The notes under the pieces: generated by a model
Databases searched by the model: none
Seen by the model: the letters and a program-made list of their open reading frames with translations, nothing else
Told to the model about the DNA's origin: nothing
In this document: positions 48,171 through 60,118 of the stretch, one piece after another
Position numbering within the stretch: position 1 is the first letter of the stretch
Layout of the letters: each line of letters starts with the position of its first letter
Assembly: GCA_950022655.1 (NCBI GenBank)
Contig: OX465583.1
Location: 38,033,360 to 38,097,359, forward strand
Source: Alentia gelatinosa
Taxonomy: Eukaryota; Annelida; Polychaeta; Phyllodocida; Polynoidae
DNA length: 64,000 nucleotides
Direction of reading: 5' to 3'
Program-made: the position numbers and the translations under genes

Positions 48171-51100
48171 CTTCATTTGATTTCATGAATTGAATTTTCC
48201 GAATTGATATCTGGAAAGTATCTGTTATTCAACTAAATAGGAAAAAATTGGATCATATTCAAAGTGAACATTAAGCTCCAATTTCTCTGCTCACAGGATT
48301 ATTAGATATGATCAGCATTTGAACCATGTCCATCTTTGACATGGATATCTAATATGACCATAAATATGTTGCTTTGTTTCTTTATCCTCTATAATGCCAG
48401 CCGAAATCTATTGTAATGTGAAAATTTAAAAAATGAGATTTATATCTGACTTCTTGATAATAAGACGGTCGTGTGCATTTAAGTTGGCCTTTGCCTTTGG
48501 GCCTCACATGATAACTTCACAAACCAATACCTAACCTGAATGAATTCTCTATTCGTTAACCGTAATGAGCAGATTTATATTCTACTGTTGGTCTAGGCGT
48601 TCTCTTAGCTTCAGCAGATTAGTCTAATGGCGAACCCCCTCTTTGCCCGGAGGGCTGTATTCAGGTCAAGCCAGCAGGTCACTTAAAGCAACACTCACGG
48701 GGGCGTCGGATTAGCAAAGCAAAGTTTGCAGGCCTCTGTTAAAAGGGGAAAGGCAATTCATTATATGCCCACGCCGCTAACTCTCTCGTACTGCTCATCG
48801 CCAGGGGTCGCCACTGTCGTCAAGAACGTGACCGTGACTACGTCATGTGTGACGTCAAAAGACTGGAGACTATACCCTGCCATGAATAAACCTTCTCTGC
48901 ATTGGGCATGTCATCAGTTGGATCACTGTGGCTGCCTTGGACGCCATACAATCCCCGGGTATTTGGTAATACCCTGAGACACCCAGACCCTGGCATACTA
49001 CTTCACATGGGCATTTGCCATACCCCTTCCGCCCATGATCTTCTACCCAATCACCCAAATGTTCATTACACTCACCCTCTTCGAAATCCAAGAAATCTCC
49101 CCCATTCCCTTCATATCTTCAAACAGCCTCCCCACTCTCAGCTCCCCACTAAATTCAGCCCGGCCTTGTTTCGCAGGGGGTGGGAGTTCCCGCCCCTTAG
49201 TGGTCCCCCAGGGGGCGTGCTGGTGCAGCAGGTGCTGGTTCCAGGCCTAATCTAACTAGGCGGACGGGCGGTGAATGGTTTAGTCTGCGTGACGCCGGAG
49301 ACCGATGGCCCCGCGCCCTGGAGTGGCTTCAGCCCGCGCAGAGCCCTGGTTTCCGGGGAGAAAAGCCCTAAGTGCCACCACAGACAATATTGAAAAACAC
49401 CTCGCTTTGATCAACGTAATGGTGCCATCACCGAGCCGCGCTATATGTAACATGTCTGTGTGCAGCGGAGGTAAGACAGTCTCATTCTATAGAGATCTCA
49501 GCATCTCAGGGAGCATCTGCGCTGAAATGGCGCATCTTCTGAAGATTTACAGTAATGTCAGAATCAAAAGGTGGATGGGTACTTGTGGAGTGGATGTACC
49601 TAATCTTAGCACACTAAATGTTTTACATTAAAAACTTGATGTTCTGAACATCTTTGTAGATGCCATAAAAGAAATTAGACATCTCAAGATTCATGTAGCA
49701 GCAATTCGAAGATGTCAGTATAAAGATATGAATGTTAATATTTTGCTAGTATTTTTGTCCACGATTATCGCTCGGTTATCTATACATATAAGATGTAGGT
49801 ATATTTAGCAGATCTGAATATAGAAATACATTGTTACTAATTACATATTTCTTGACTCAAAGCTTCAAAAGTGTCCTCACCTCTCTTTTGGTATTATGTT
49901 AATAATTAAATCTAGATTTCCTTACTGAAAAGTCAAGAGAAGTGTAATTGCAAATTTATATCCGGAAAGTCGATCTCTTCAATAAACAAAAGGACCCTAA
50001 GCCGGGGACAATGCAACTATTAATTCATGATGAGGGCGGCTTGATTAACTGATTCTAAATGTCGCCTGGGACCTTGAGGTGTTGCCTCTGTCTGGCGGGA
50101 AAGCTTGCTACCAGAGGAATCTCAATACAAAGCTGTGTGAACAGAAATGTCCTTTAAGTTCCAATTACTTACTCGTTAGGAATTAAATGTTTACTGATCT
50201 GTAAGGCTATCAACAAGAAGAGGGAGGTTCATTAAAAACAATCCACTGATGTCACTTTCAAAATTGCTCATATGAATAAGGCAATAAATCATTGCAATAT
50301 TTTCTTACATCTCCTACTCCTAATATCCGGGATCGACTGATATTCTGTCTGGCCTTCTCTTTGAGAGCACCTGTAGATTGGCAACATGTTGTTGGGTTGT
50401 TCCGCAATATACACTTCCTTCCCCCATGACGTTTTCCTTAATATTGTATGGTCGATTCATGTTTAAAGTTAACATAATGCTTACCCTAATCTCGAAAGCT
50501 ATTCTCTTGAACACTAACCACAATAATCAACAGGACATCTAAAGGGCATCACGACCTAAAACCAACTTGCTACCTGAAGCTACAACTTCATCTTATTTGC
50601 TTCAGATCTAATTTCAATTACCATTTATGGAAAAAATGTTTTTTCGAGTGATATCGAATCGGATGCTAGGAGGCATAGCGCGAGCTAAGGGGTTAAATAA
50701 GAGGCGCTTGGAAATAACCTTTTTTTCATCCACGGACGTGGTGTAACTAAATCTAACACACCAAAAACCACCCGCATCACTCAAGATGAATTGAGCTGAT
50801 GAGGACGCTAATTTCAGCCTCTAATTAAGAATTGTGGGGCACTAATTACTGTTACGTGTGTGCAGGGTACCAGCGCCAGCTTGTAACAATAACACAATCA
50901 GGAAAGGGCAAAGAGCTTCGTAGAGCGATAATGAGGGGCCCAATCTTTATGTCCTACTCCTAGAAAAATGTATGTCAATATGCACATTTGTGATGTCCAA
51001 TATCCCTGAGAATCAAAGTTGATACTTCGTTCTCCACGGCCTTTTCTTTAATGCGTGGAATCCGATCATAGAATGAACGACCCAATCTCCTTACGAAATG

Positions 51101-51526
51101 ACGAGAAAGGAAATAGGACAAGACCAAATACCTGAATTTTTCTTCCCATCTATGAAACATTGCCTCAGCAGCATCATTGTTGGTTATATGACAATAATGT
51201 CCCCATGACCTAGATCTACAATTCAGCGTTAACGTTATCACGGCATTCTAATGACAACGCTGCTAATCATGATATTCACCCTAAAAACGAAATAGTCTCA
51301 AAAAGGAAATCACTAATGCAATGAACCGAAGCTGGCAAGTAGTGAGAATGGAAGCTAGGATCGCAATTCATTGTGGGTAATTCAATTATTTTCTTTTTTT
51401 ATCATCCCATTCTGGTTTCTAATTATACTAATTGAATTTTCTTAATTCGCTATCTAATGTATCACATCGGATTCTGGTGCTTTCGAGAAATGAGGGTTTC
51501 CAGCACAGAATTCTGAGATTGAGACA
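48171..51526. other. Unassigned DNA
   Basis: No supported gene. GC-richer segments at 48600-48860 and 49140-49360 contain CpG-rich sequence and short open frames without recognised domains. The rest is AT-rich. No convertase exon was found. Confidence 0.5.
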
Positions 51527-52266
51527 AGCTTGTTGGTCTAGAGGTATGATCCTCAAGTTCGGCCCCAATTTACTCATATATGTTCTGGTCCAATATGCAA
51601 TTAACCGGAATACCTTAGTTATTGGCTGTACTTCGCTCCTCCACAGTGGTGGGTGTATCGGTTTACTACTGGCTATTGTGGATATCCTGGTACATATTCC
51701 AAGGCCAGAATACTTTGCCAGTTTCCATATAAACAGTGGTTGTGACTTTTATATTTAGAGATTTCTTAAATAGCCAACTGAAGAGGCTCTTATGTTATCT
51801 CATGAGATTTGTTTAGCTTCTAGAATGCGAGAACGTTTGGACAAACCTAATGGGTTTTGTCTTATCTTTTCACCATTCTAAACATGTAGTTTAAGTGGCT
51901 TGTTGGTTTAGGGGCATGATTCTCGCTTAGGTGGCGAGAGGTCCAGGGTTAAAATACCGGACAAGTCAGGAATATTTCTGCATAAACAACTACCATACTT
52001 CTTATCTCTAAACCCAATCTACATCTGCAATCTACTAAGTGGCTTGTCAGTCCAGAGGTTTGATTAACGCTTAGAGTGCAAGAGGTCCCGTGTTCAAATC
52101 TCGGACAAGCCCAGAATATTTTGCTGTTGCTTCAGAATAAACAACTGCAATATGTCTTATCTTTAATGACAACCTACATATGTGCGAGAGGTCCCAGCTT
52201 CAAATCTAAGACAAGCCAAGACTAGTTTACTCTTGCTTTTGCATAAACAACTGCAATGTCTTATCT

Positions 52267-52735
52267 TTAACCCATTGGCACCGGGTGATGCCTTGAAGCA
52301 TCACCAAGTGTGTCCGGGTGATGCTTTAAGGCATCATTTTCCAAGACTTACAAAATCATAGTTTATATGTAATGATTTTGGAAATAATGGATTAACCCAT
52401 TCATGCCGGGTGATGCCTTGAGGCATCAACAAAGGCTGGCAAGGGGATGCCTCAAGGTATCATCCGGGGATGGCTGGGTCATGCCTTGAGGCATCACCTG
52501 GGGATGTCTGGGTCATGCCTTAAGGCACCATTTACAAAATATTCGTTTTTGTATCACATTTGATATTTGTATGCAAAACAAAGAAAATTATTAATGATCT
52601 TGTGTCATTTCACGTGATGTAAAGATAAAATATTCACAATAAAGCCTATATCCAGTCTCTAGCGGTATTCACTTGGACTAGTACATGGCTCCATACCTGT
52701 GTTATTGTTGTGGGCACCCAGTGCGATAGGGTTAA
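52267..52735. mobile_element. piggyBac-like MITE candidate with internal hairpin cluster
   Basis: Flanked by TTAA (52267-52270 and 52732-52735). Ends are inverted repeats: CCCATTGGCACCGGGTG on the left and, reverse-complemented, CCCTATCGCACTGGGTG on the right. Inside, six short hairpins of the form TGATGCCT-TG-AGGCATCA occur between 52278 and 52530. A second TTAA pair (52392 and 52874) overlaps it. TTAA targets are the hallmark of piggyBac elements; no transposase is present. Confidence 0.55.
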
Positions 52736-52906
52736 TAAAGTTGAAAATTTCACAGAATGTAGGTACAATATTGCATTTGATATTCTAAAATATAAAATGA
52801 TATAAACGGTATACTGTTATTATTACCTGGCCTTACTGGCATTGTGTTGCCACAGGAACCTGGCGCTAAAGGATTAAATCCCATCTAGATGCATTGCATC
52901 TTAAGT

Positions 52907-52978
52907 GGCTTGTTGGTCTACGGGCATGATTCTCGCTTAGGGTGGGAGAGGTCCCGGGTTCAAATCCCGGACAAGCCC
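52907..52978 (+). pseudogene. tRNA-Pro(AGG)-like, near-intact
   Basis: Full-length 72-base copy with an AGG anticodon, but the anticodon stem has a G30-G40 mismatch and the D loop a G-to-C change. Likely a weak or dead gene. Confidence 0.65.
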
Positions 52979-53615
52979 AAAATATTTTGCTGCTTCTGCA
53001 TATAACCCTGTAATAATTCTCATCTTTCAACCTAATCTACATCTATTATCTCCAAAGTGGCTTGTTGGTCTAGGGGCATGATTCTCACTTAGTGTGCAAG
53101 AGGTCATGGGTTCAAAGTCTTTAGTCAATCTACATATGTTATCCCCAAAATGGTATTTTGGTCCAGGGATGTGATTCTTGCTGAGGGTGCGAGAGGTCCC
53201 CAGTCCAAATCCTGGACAAGCCAAGAATATTTTGTTGTTGCTTCTGCATATACAATTGTAATAATTCTTATCTTTAAAGCCAATCAACATATGTTATATC
53301 TTAAGAGGCCTGTTGGTCTTAGGTGTGCGATTCTCCCCAGGGTGTGAGAGGTCTTAGCTTCAAATCTCAGATAAGCCAAGAATAGTTTACTCTTGCTTCT
53401 GCATAAACAACTGCAATAATTCTTATATTCAACGCTGCTCCACATATCTCATTCCAAACTGGCTTGTTGGTGTAGGGGCATGATTCTTGCTTAGGGTGTG
53501 AGAGGTCTTAGCTTCAAATCTCAGACAAGCCAAGAATAGGTTACTCTTGCTATTGCATAAACAGTTGCAATAATTCTTAATCTTAAACCCAAACTACATA
53601 CCTTATGTCTCAAGT

Positions 53616-53687
53616 GGCTTGTTGGTCTAGGGGTATGATTCTCGCTTAGGGTGCGAGAGGTCCCGGGTTCAAATCCCGGACAAGCCC
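53616..53687 (+). tRNA. tRNA-Pro-AGG: tRNA-Pro (AGG)
   Basis: Intact 72-base cloverleaf: acceptor GGCTTGT/ACAAGCC with discriminator C, anticodon arm CTCGC-TTAGGGT-GCGAG, T arm CCGGG-TTCAAAT-CCCGG. A short TTTT lies about 9 bases downstream as a possible Pol III terminator. The gene body is identical to the six intact copies right of the retrotransposon. Confidence 0.95.
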
Positions 53688-54173
53688 AGAATATTTTGCT
53701 GTTGCTTCTGCATATATAACTGTAATAATTCTCATCTTTCAACCTAATCTATATCTATTATCTCCAAAGTAGATTGTTGGTCTAGGGGCATGATTCTCAC
53801 TTAGTGTGCAAGAGGTCATTGGGTCAAAGTCTTTTGTCAATCTACATATGTTATCCCCAAAATGGTATTTTGGTCTAGGTATGTGATTCTTGCTAAGTGT
53901 GGGAGAGGTTCCCAGTCCAAATCCTGGACAAGCCAAGAATATTTTGTTGTTGATTCTGCATATACAATTGTAATAATTCTTATCTTTAAAGCCAATCAAC
54001 ATATGTTATATCTTAAGAGGCCTGTTGGTCTTAGGTGTGCGATTCTCCCCAGGTTGTGAGAGGTCTTAGCTTCAAATCTCAGATAAGCCAAGAATAGTTT
54101 ACTCTTGCTTCTGCATAAACAACTGCAATAATTCTTAATGTTAAACCCAAACTACATACCTTATGTCTCAAGT

Positions 54174-54245
54174 GGCTTGTTGGTCTAGGGGTATGATTCT
54201 CGCTTAGGGTGAGAGAGGTCCCGGGTTCAAATCCCGTACAAGCCC
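54174..54245 (+). pseudogene. tRNA-Pro(AGG)-like, two stem mismatches
   Basis: Like the intact copies except for a G30-A40 anticodon-stem mismatch and a C49-U65 T-stem mismatch. Function doubtful. Confidence 0.65.
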
Positions 54246-54841
54246 AGAATAGTTTGCTGTTGCTTCTGCATATATAACTGTATTAATTCTCATCTTTCAA
54301 CCTAATCTTTATCTATTATCTCCAAAGTAGATTGTTGGTCTAGGGGCATGATTCTCACTAAGTGTGCAAGAGGTCATGGGGTCAAAGTCTTTTGTGAATC
54401 TACATATGTTATCCCCAAAATGGTATTTTGGTCTAGGGATGTGATTCTTGCTGAGGGTGCGAGAGGTTCCCAGTCCAAATCCTGGACAAGCCAAGAATAT
54501 TTTGTTGTTGATTCTGCATATACAATTGTAATAATTCTTATCTTTAAAGCCAATCAACATATGTTATATCTTAAGAGGCCTGTTGGTCTTAGGTGTGCGA
54601 TTCTCCCTAGGGTGTGAGAGGTCTTAGCTTCAAATCTCAGATAAGCCAAGAATAATTTACTCTTGCTTCTGCATAAACAACTGCAATAATTCTTATATTC
54701 AACGCTGCTCCACATATCTCATTCCAAACTGGCTTGTTGGTGTAGGGGCATGATTCTTGCTTAGGGTGTGAGAGGTCTTAGCTTCAAATCTCAGACAAGC
54801 CAAGAATAGGTTACCCTTGCTTCTGCATAAACAGTTGCAAT

Positions 54842-55158
54842 CATTACCCCTTTACCCGCAACACAAAAGTATAAAGCAGAGGTTGGGCAAATAAAATTTA
54901 TTTTAATTTTATGAGCGAACAGAGAAGATATTAATACATGATAGTAATATCTTAAAGATAACAAGATACATATGGAAGATATGTTATGTTATATGATAAC
55001 ATATTGGTAGATATGATACATATATGGTAATATGTTATATGTTATACGTGATAAGGTATAATGTATTACGTATGTTGATATGTAATAGTATAATACATAT
55101 GGATATACATGTATAAAGTATAATGGTATATATGAATATACAGTGTGTATAAAAACGC
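54842..55158. repeat. Split direct repeat, A segment, outer copy (317 bp)
   Basis: From CATTACCCCTTTACCCGC to GTGTATAAAAACGC; nearly identical to 55386-55702. AT-rich, with many ATATGTTATA motifs. Confidence 0.95.
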
Positions 55159-55194
55159 CCTACGAGAGTAGGAAGATATAGGAGAGGGTGGGTG

Positions 55195-55385
55195 GGAGAA
55201 AATTGGAGTGCGTCTGAACGTAGTGAAGCGCGAGAAGAGAGTGAGAGAGAGTGTGAGAGCGTGCTTCACCACGTGACCTAATAGTTCACGTGATTCGCAC
55301 GAGGGGGCGCGCAGGGAGCGCGAGTACAGAGGGAGTGCGCTAGGTGGAGCAATGACCGCCCCTGACCCTACGGCCATGGGCTACC
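55195..55385. repeat. Split direct repeat, B segment, inner copy (191 bp)
   Basis: From GGAGAAAATTGGAGTGCG to GGGCTACC; nearly identical to 60119-60309. It joins the A copy at 55386, so the GGGCTACC-CATTACCCC junction equals the joined ends of the element, as would occur in a circular intermediate. Confidence 0.95.
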
Positions 55386-55702
55386 CATTACCCCTTTACC
55401 CGCAACACAAAAGTATAAAGCAGAGGTTGGGCAAATAAAATTTATTTTAATTTTATGAGCGAACAGAGAAGATATTAATATGTGATAGTAATATCTTAAA
55501 GATAACAAGATACATATGGAAGATATGTTATGTTATATGATAACATATTGGTAGATATGATACATATATGGTAATATGTTATATGTTATACGTGATAAGG
55601 TATAATGTATTACGTATGTTGATATGTAATAGTATAATACATATGGATATACATGTATAAAGTATAATGGTATATATGAATATACAGTGTGTATAAAAAC
55701 GC
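55386..55702. repeat. Split direct repeat, A segment, inner copy (317 bp)
   Basis: Copy of 54842-55158 adjoining the coding region. Confidence 0.95.
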
Positions 55703-55750
55703 AAAAAAAACCATGAAAAAAGTGGCGTGGAGGGTGGGAAAAGGTTCGAG

Positions 55751-58700
55751 TCACTTGTTAATTGACTTGATCAGAGAGTCGTTAACCTGAGTGGCACTCG
55801 ACACTCGGATGTAGCTCCTGTGAGCGTTCGAGCGCCACCCCCCGTATCTCTGGATGGAGAGTTCTGGGACCCCGGCCTGGAAGGCCTGAGTGGCCGGGCC
55901 TTTCTCAGGCTGTGCAACGTGTACGTTTTCGCCGGGATCCCCGCCAGGGCCGTGAGTCTGTCCCATTCCCTCGTCAGCGACCTGGTCGTTATCGGTGACC
56001 GATCAGCGTTCATCAGGAACGGGTCTCGGTCGCTAGACGTGGGAACGGCCGCGATCATCTCTCGCACGGCTTGCATAGGGCACGACCTCCGGTCGGGAGA
56101 GGGCTGGAGAGCCACGTGCTTCTCCTCTCCAACACACTGGAGGTTTTTCGCCGCTTTTACCCTGACGGTGACGTGAGTTGACGTGACTTTCACGTCCCCG
56201 CGAGTTAGGTGCCTGTCCGGATCGAATCCTCGGACGGATGGTGGGGCGACCTCGCTCTGCCGCAGGGCCGCGAAGAACATCAGCAGGCAGGCCGCTCTGG
56301 TGGACCGGTCGAGGGGCGTGGCCGTTAGTCCACGGAGGACGCTCCTGAGGGCCTGCATCGGGATGGGCGGTTTGATGTTCGGCGTGTAGGACTTGTCCCT
56401 CTTCATTGCGTCGATGGCCCTCTTTACTCTCGCGTCCTCGGTCGCCGCGACGTTGCCCCCGGACAGGCGCAGGTGCGACCGTAGGTGCGACAAGTGGTTG
56501 GCCACGGTCGCGGGCGAGGGGGCGTGGTCCCGGACGTACTCCAGATACGACGTGACGAGGCTGACCGACGGCTGCTGCGGGTCCGTACCCGTCCTCCGGC
56601 AGAATGCGATGTAGGTCGATACGGCGCTTCGCTGGTTCGCGCCGCGGCTTGCCGCGCAGATGCCCTCTGCTGAAGACAACGTAGCGCCGGATCTGCAGGA
56701 GAGCCGGAGGACAGGCACAAATGAGGCGTGGTTACAAGGCACAACAGGCATGAGATTATGAAATGACATGTAACGTTCAGCTCTAGCATTGTCTCTGGAG
56801 GTGAGGTGCGACTGGCTGAGGGCGTCCGCGACCGAGTTGAGGACCCCCGGGATGTGTGTGTATAGGAGGTCCACCTGTAATTTCGCCTGTACCATCCAGG
56901 CCTGGCGCGCGCACTCGGCGAGGACCCGGTTGTGTGCCCGCCCCGACGTGAGCGCCTGGACAGTCCCCATATTGTCGCAGAACACCTCCACCCTCGTGCC
57001 TCGGTCCCGGTCAGTGAGGAACGTGTTGAGGGCGTAGATGGTATTGAGGGCCTCGAGCTCCGAGATACACTCCACCGGGTCCCCGACCGGGCAGACCTGA
57101 CCGGAGTACGCTAAGCGGCCGTCCGTCCCACCCACGCCGGTGAGGCAGGCGTCCACAGTGATACACTTCGTCGAGGGGCCCCTGGGGATCAAGGCACGTC
57201 CATTCCACCCGTCAGCGAATCTCGAGAACCAGTCGAGGTCCTGCCGCATGTCCGACGAGATGTTGATGTAGAATCCGGACATGCCTCGCAGGGCCTCGAG
57301 GAGTTTGCTGACGAATGCCCTTGCCGGCCGGATGCACTTTGCGACGTGTAGTATTTTCCCCAGTATCGACTGGAGCTGCCGCTTCGTGAGGGACCGCTTC
57401 CGGGAGACGGCTGCGACGTGTTGCCGCACATCCTGCAGTTTGTCTTCCGGGATCGATAGCGTCATCTTCGCGGCATCGATGTCGATCCCTAGCCAGCGGA
57501 TCACCTGCGACGGTTCCTGGGCTTTGTCCCGGGCCTCGGGGAGACCCAGCTCGCGGAAGAGCTCCCGGGCGGTCGCGAAGTCCGCCGCGGCTTTCTCCTT
57601 CGACGGCGATATGATGATTAGATCGTCGAGATACATCGCTCCCTCGACCCCCTTGCCGGCCAGAATCTCCACTATGGTATCCGCTACGCACTGCATGTGG
57701 TACGAGGACGCGCGGGCACCGAACGGCATGGCCGTATCACAATAGTACCCGCCGTCCCACATGAAGCATAGGAGGGGCCAGTCCAGGGGGTCGCATCGAA
57801 AGTTCTTGTATGCCCTCGCGATGTCGATCGAGGCCATATAGGCCCCGGGGCCCGACCTCAGGAGGCGGGAGACGAACCCGTCGATGGTAGGGAGGCTGTG
57901 CTCCCTTTCCTCCCCGTAGACCGAGTTCTTCATCACGAAGGCATTGACGCTCTGTTGCCGCGGGAACGTCATGTCCGTTATTACTCTCCGGGCCTCGGAG
58001 TCCCGCTTCTCCCGCGACATCAGGGGAGACACGTGGCACCACAGGCTGAACGGGGCGTCGGAGAACGGGCCGAGCAGATTGGAGAACGACAGCTCCTTTT
58101 TCACAAACTGCCCTACCTCGGTCGGGTACCCGGTGGCACTGGGGTGGTTAGGCACCCCTCTGGTATCCGTCGCGGGACCGAGGTATCCTAGGGGGAAGCC
58201 GTATCGTATGAAGCCCAGCAGCTCCTGCTTCCCCTGCATGCCCGTCAGGTATTTCTCCCATGCCCGCAACCGTAGGTCCGTGGGGAGAGTAATCTTGGTA
58301 CACATCGCGTTGGGCAGGCCCGAGGCCCTCACCGCCTCGTAGATGTGGCCGTGCGCCGGCGGGGCGCCGTCCTGCATCCGCGGCCATTCCGCGCGCCAAT
58401 GTGCCCTGAACGCCTCCGGGTCCGTACGAGTCCCGGCGGCAATGATCCCGGTCCGACACACTTCCTCGAGCTTAGCGAAGTCCGGGGGCGCGCACGGAGG
58501 GGGTCCGTCCTCGGTCCCGTGGCCGGTCGCGCCCGGGTGGGGGACGCCCACCGGCACGGCCACGTGGACCTGCGGAGTCGTGTTGTTATTGTTGTTGTGT
58601 ATTGCCTCCCCGTCACGTGGGGGAATCCTTACTCCGTGTGTGACGTCACGTGTCGGGGTGGCCTCACGTGGGGAGGTGCCGACCGGGAGTCGGCCGCTGA

Positions 58701-59151
58701 CCACCTGTGCCCAGGTGGCCGTTGGCGGTTTCCTGTCCCGTGTTGTTTCAGCACTGGACGTCTCTGTGATCTCACGTGCCACGTACCCTCTGACCCCGGG
58801 AGCCCGGGTGGGGGGTGCACGTGAACATCCTGTAGTCGGGTGCGCTCCGGTTACTCTCGGGGCGCACCGTGCCCGTTTTTTGCCGGCTGCGGAAGTCCAT
58901 GTTGGTAGAGGGCATCCGGTCCAGGGTCGGCCGCCCTCATCGTATATCCGGCCTGCGGGGTGTATCCGCCCTGCTGTCCGCGGCGTGTTGGTTGAGGGGC
59001 TACCGGCTGGGACTCGTAACCCATGGTGTACCCCAGTTTGCGGTTGCAGGCATGGAGCGAGTGCCCGCACTGTTTCCCCACCGAATCGCAGAACGAGCAA
59101 ATGTGAACCCATTTCACGGGCCCGTCCTCGTGCCCGCTCCGATGCCTGCAC
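55751..59151 (-). CDS. Ngaro-like polyprotein: reverse transcriptase, RNase H, tyrosine recombinase (frameshifted)
   Basis: A long open frame (59151-55771) with reverse transcriptase motif A SIDIARAYKNF (about residue 440), the catalytic MYLDDLIII (about 508), RNase H ITVDACLTGVGG (about 667), SELEALNTIYAL and VADALSQSH, and tyrosine recombinase box I LRQSEV (about 963) and HSLR (about 1080). It copies and integrates the element. The real start is unclear: the first 100-200 residues overlap the gag frame and look non-conserved. Directly after HSLR the frame shifts near 55894-55904. The expected C-terminal block, with GGWRSNA and the Tyr of HRSYIRV, is found in another minus-strand frame (ending at 55751). 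A one-base loss in the GGCCC region explains this, so as read the recombinase lacks its catalytic tyrosine. Confidence 0.92.
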
Positions 59152-60017
59152 CCTCTCTCCGAATTAAACTGCCGGCACGGCAGCTCCCTGGCTTTGTCCT
59201 TCCCTGCGTTATCCGGTCCGGCCGACCGGGTCGAGGTCGTCATGGCGAGCCGGACTCGCTCCTCCTGTATCAGACCGTAGTCGGACCAGCTAAGCCTGCC
59301 GGCCTCGATTTGGTCGAACACAAATTGGCTCCATCGCCTCACCCCGGCCCACGGTCGGGATTGGGCATCGATGGATACCTGGTGGAGATGCTTAAACATG
59401 TGGTCCCGGTCGGCGGGCTCCACGGCTCGGTCGTCCCCCAGCAGACCGAGGAACGCGCTAACGTATTCCATCGGCCCTAGGGACCCCCGCACCTCCAGCT
59501 TCTGAGACAGTGTAAATACGCCCTCGCGGTCCACAAACATAAATGGCTTCGAGGTCAACCGAGAGATGTTTAAGTCCGAATGGAGCTTACCCGTAGTCCT
59601 GTCGTGTCTGATGGCCTCACGGTCCAGCTCGCGTTGGATGTAGGAGTCGGCCGCATACCGCTCCCTCAACTGGCGTGGCGGAGGCAGGACCCGTGCGGCC
59701 TGGTCCTCGGCCCACTCGTTGGTGCGTCGGTCCACGGCCGACTGGACGGAAGGTGGCCGTGAGGCCCGGTCGTTGTTCCTTTGTTCCGCCAGCCGGTTGA
59801 TGGCGGCCAGGACTCCCCCGATCTGATCTTTCATGTCCGTTTTGAAGTCGGCGAGGCCTTTCTCCACGGCCACGAGCCTAACCGTTTTCACACTGCCTAC
59901 CTCGGAGGCCGAGTCCACGTGCTCCTCCGACGGCCGTTGGGTAGATTCCGACGTTACTTCAGCCTCCGCATCGGCGTGCGATGTGCTGGGGCCTGCTCGT
60001 GTCTTCGGCATCCTCAC
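58851..60017 (-). CDS. Ngaro-like ORF1 (gag-like protein with Cys/His motif)
   Basis: 388 codons starting ATG at 60017 (MRMPKTRAGPSTSHAD), first frame of the element, overlapping the next by about 300 bases in another frame. It has a charged N-terminal half, a middle globular part, and a Cys/His cluster near residues 280-330 (CRQFNSERGCRHRSGH, HICSFCD, CGHSLHAC), as seen in gag proteins of DIRS-order elements. Presumed to coat the element RNA. Identification rests on position and the Cys/His pattern. Confidence 0.8.
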   Translation of the reverse strand: MRMPKTRAGPSTSHADAEAEVTSESTQRPSEEHVDSASEVGSVKTVRLVAVEKGLADFKTDMKDQIGGVLAAINRLAEQRNNDRASRPPSVQSAVDRRTNEWAEDQAARVLPPPRQLRERYAADSYIQRELDREAIRHDRTTGKLHSDLNISRLTSKPFMFVDREGVFTLSQKLEVRGSLGPMEYVSAFLGLLGDDRAVEPADRDHMFKHLHQVSIDAQSRPWAGVRRWSQFVFDQIEAGRLSWSDYGLIQEERVRLAMTTSTRSAGPDNAGKDKARELPCRQFNSERGCRHRSGHEDGPVKWVHICSFCDSVGKQCGHSLHACNRKLGYTMGYESQPVAPQPTRRGQQGGYTPQAGYTMRAADPGPDALYQHGLPQPAKNGHGAPRE

Positions 60018-60118
60018 GTTGTTCTGGCAGACAATTGACCGTACTTTAAAACCTTAACGACCTCGGGCCGATACTCGTGGAGTATCCGGTGCCGCGAGCG
60101 ATGTAGGCCAAAAATAGC

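Larger units (their letters stand above)
51527..54841 (+). repeat. tRNA-Pro-derived tandem array, left part
   Basis: Repeats of about 155 bases, each with a tRNA-Pro(AGG)-like sequence followed by a CAAGAATATTTTGTTGTTGC-like spacer. Decayed copies on the plus strand are at about 51527 (truncated), 51897, 52041, 52175 (partial), 53059 (truncated), 53152, 53307, 53461, 53773 (truncated), 53863, 54018, 54327 (truncated), 54421, 54575 and 54730. Most carry broken anticodon or T stems. Antisense open frames of 65-87 codons across the copies are by-products. Confidence 0.9.

Noticed and set aside
48870..49091. Possible missing convertase exon on the minus strand
   Set aside because: The translation lacks any convertase motif and no acceptor/donor pair gives a fit to the family.
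55820..60057. Many plus-strand frames of 60-274 codons
   Set aside because: GC-rich antisense shadows of the retrotransposon's minus-strand genes.
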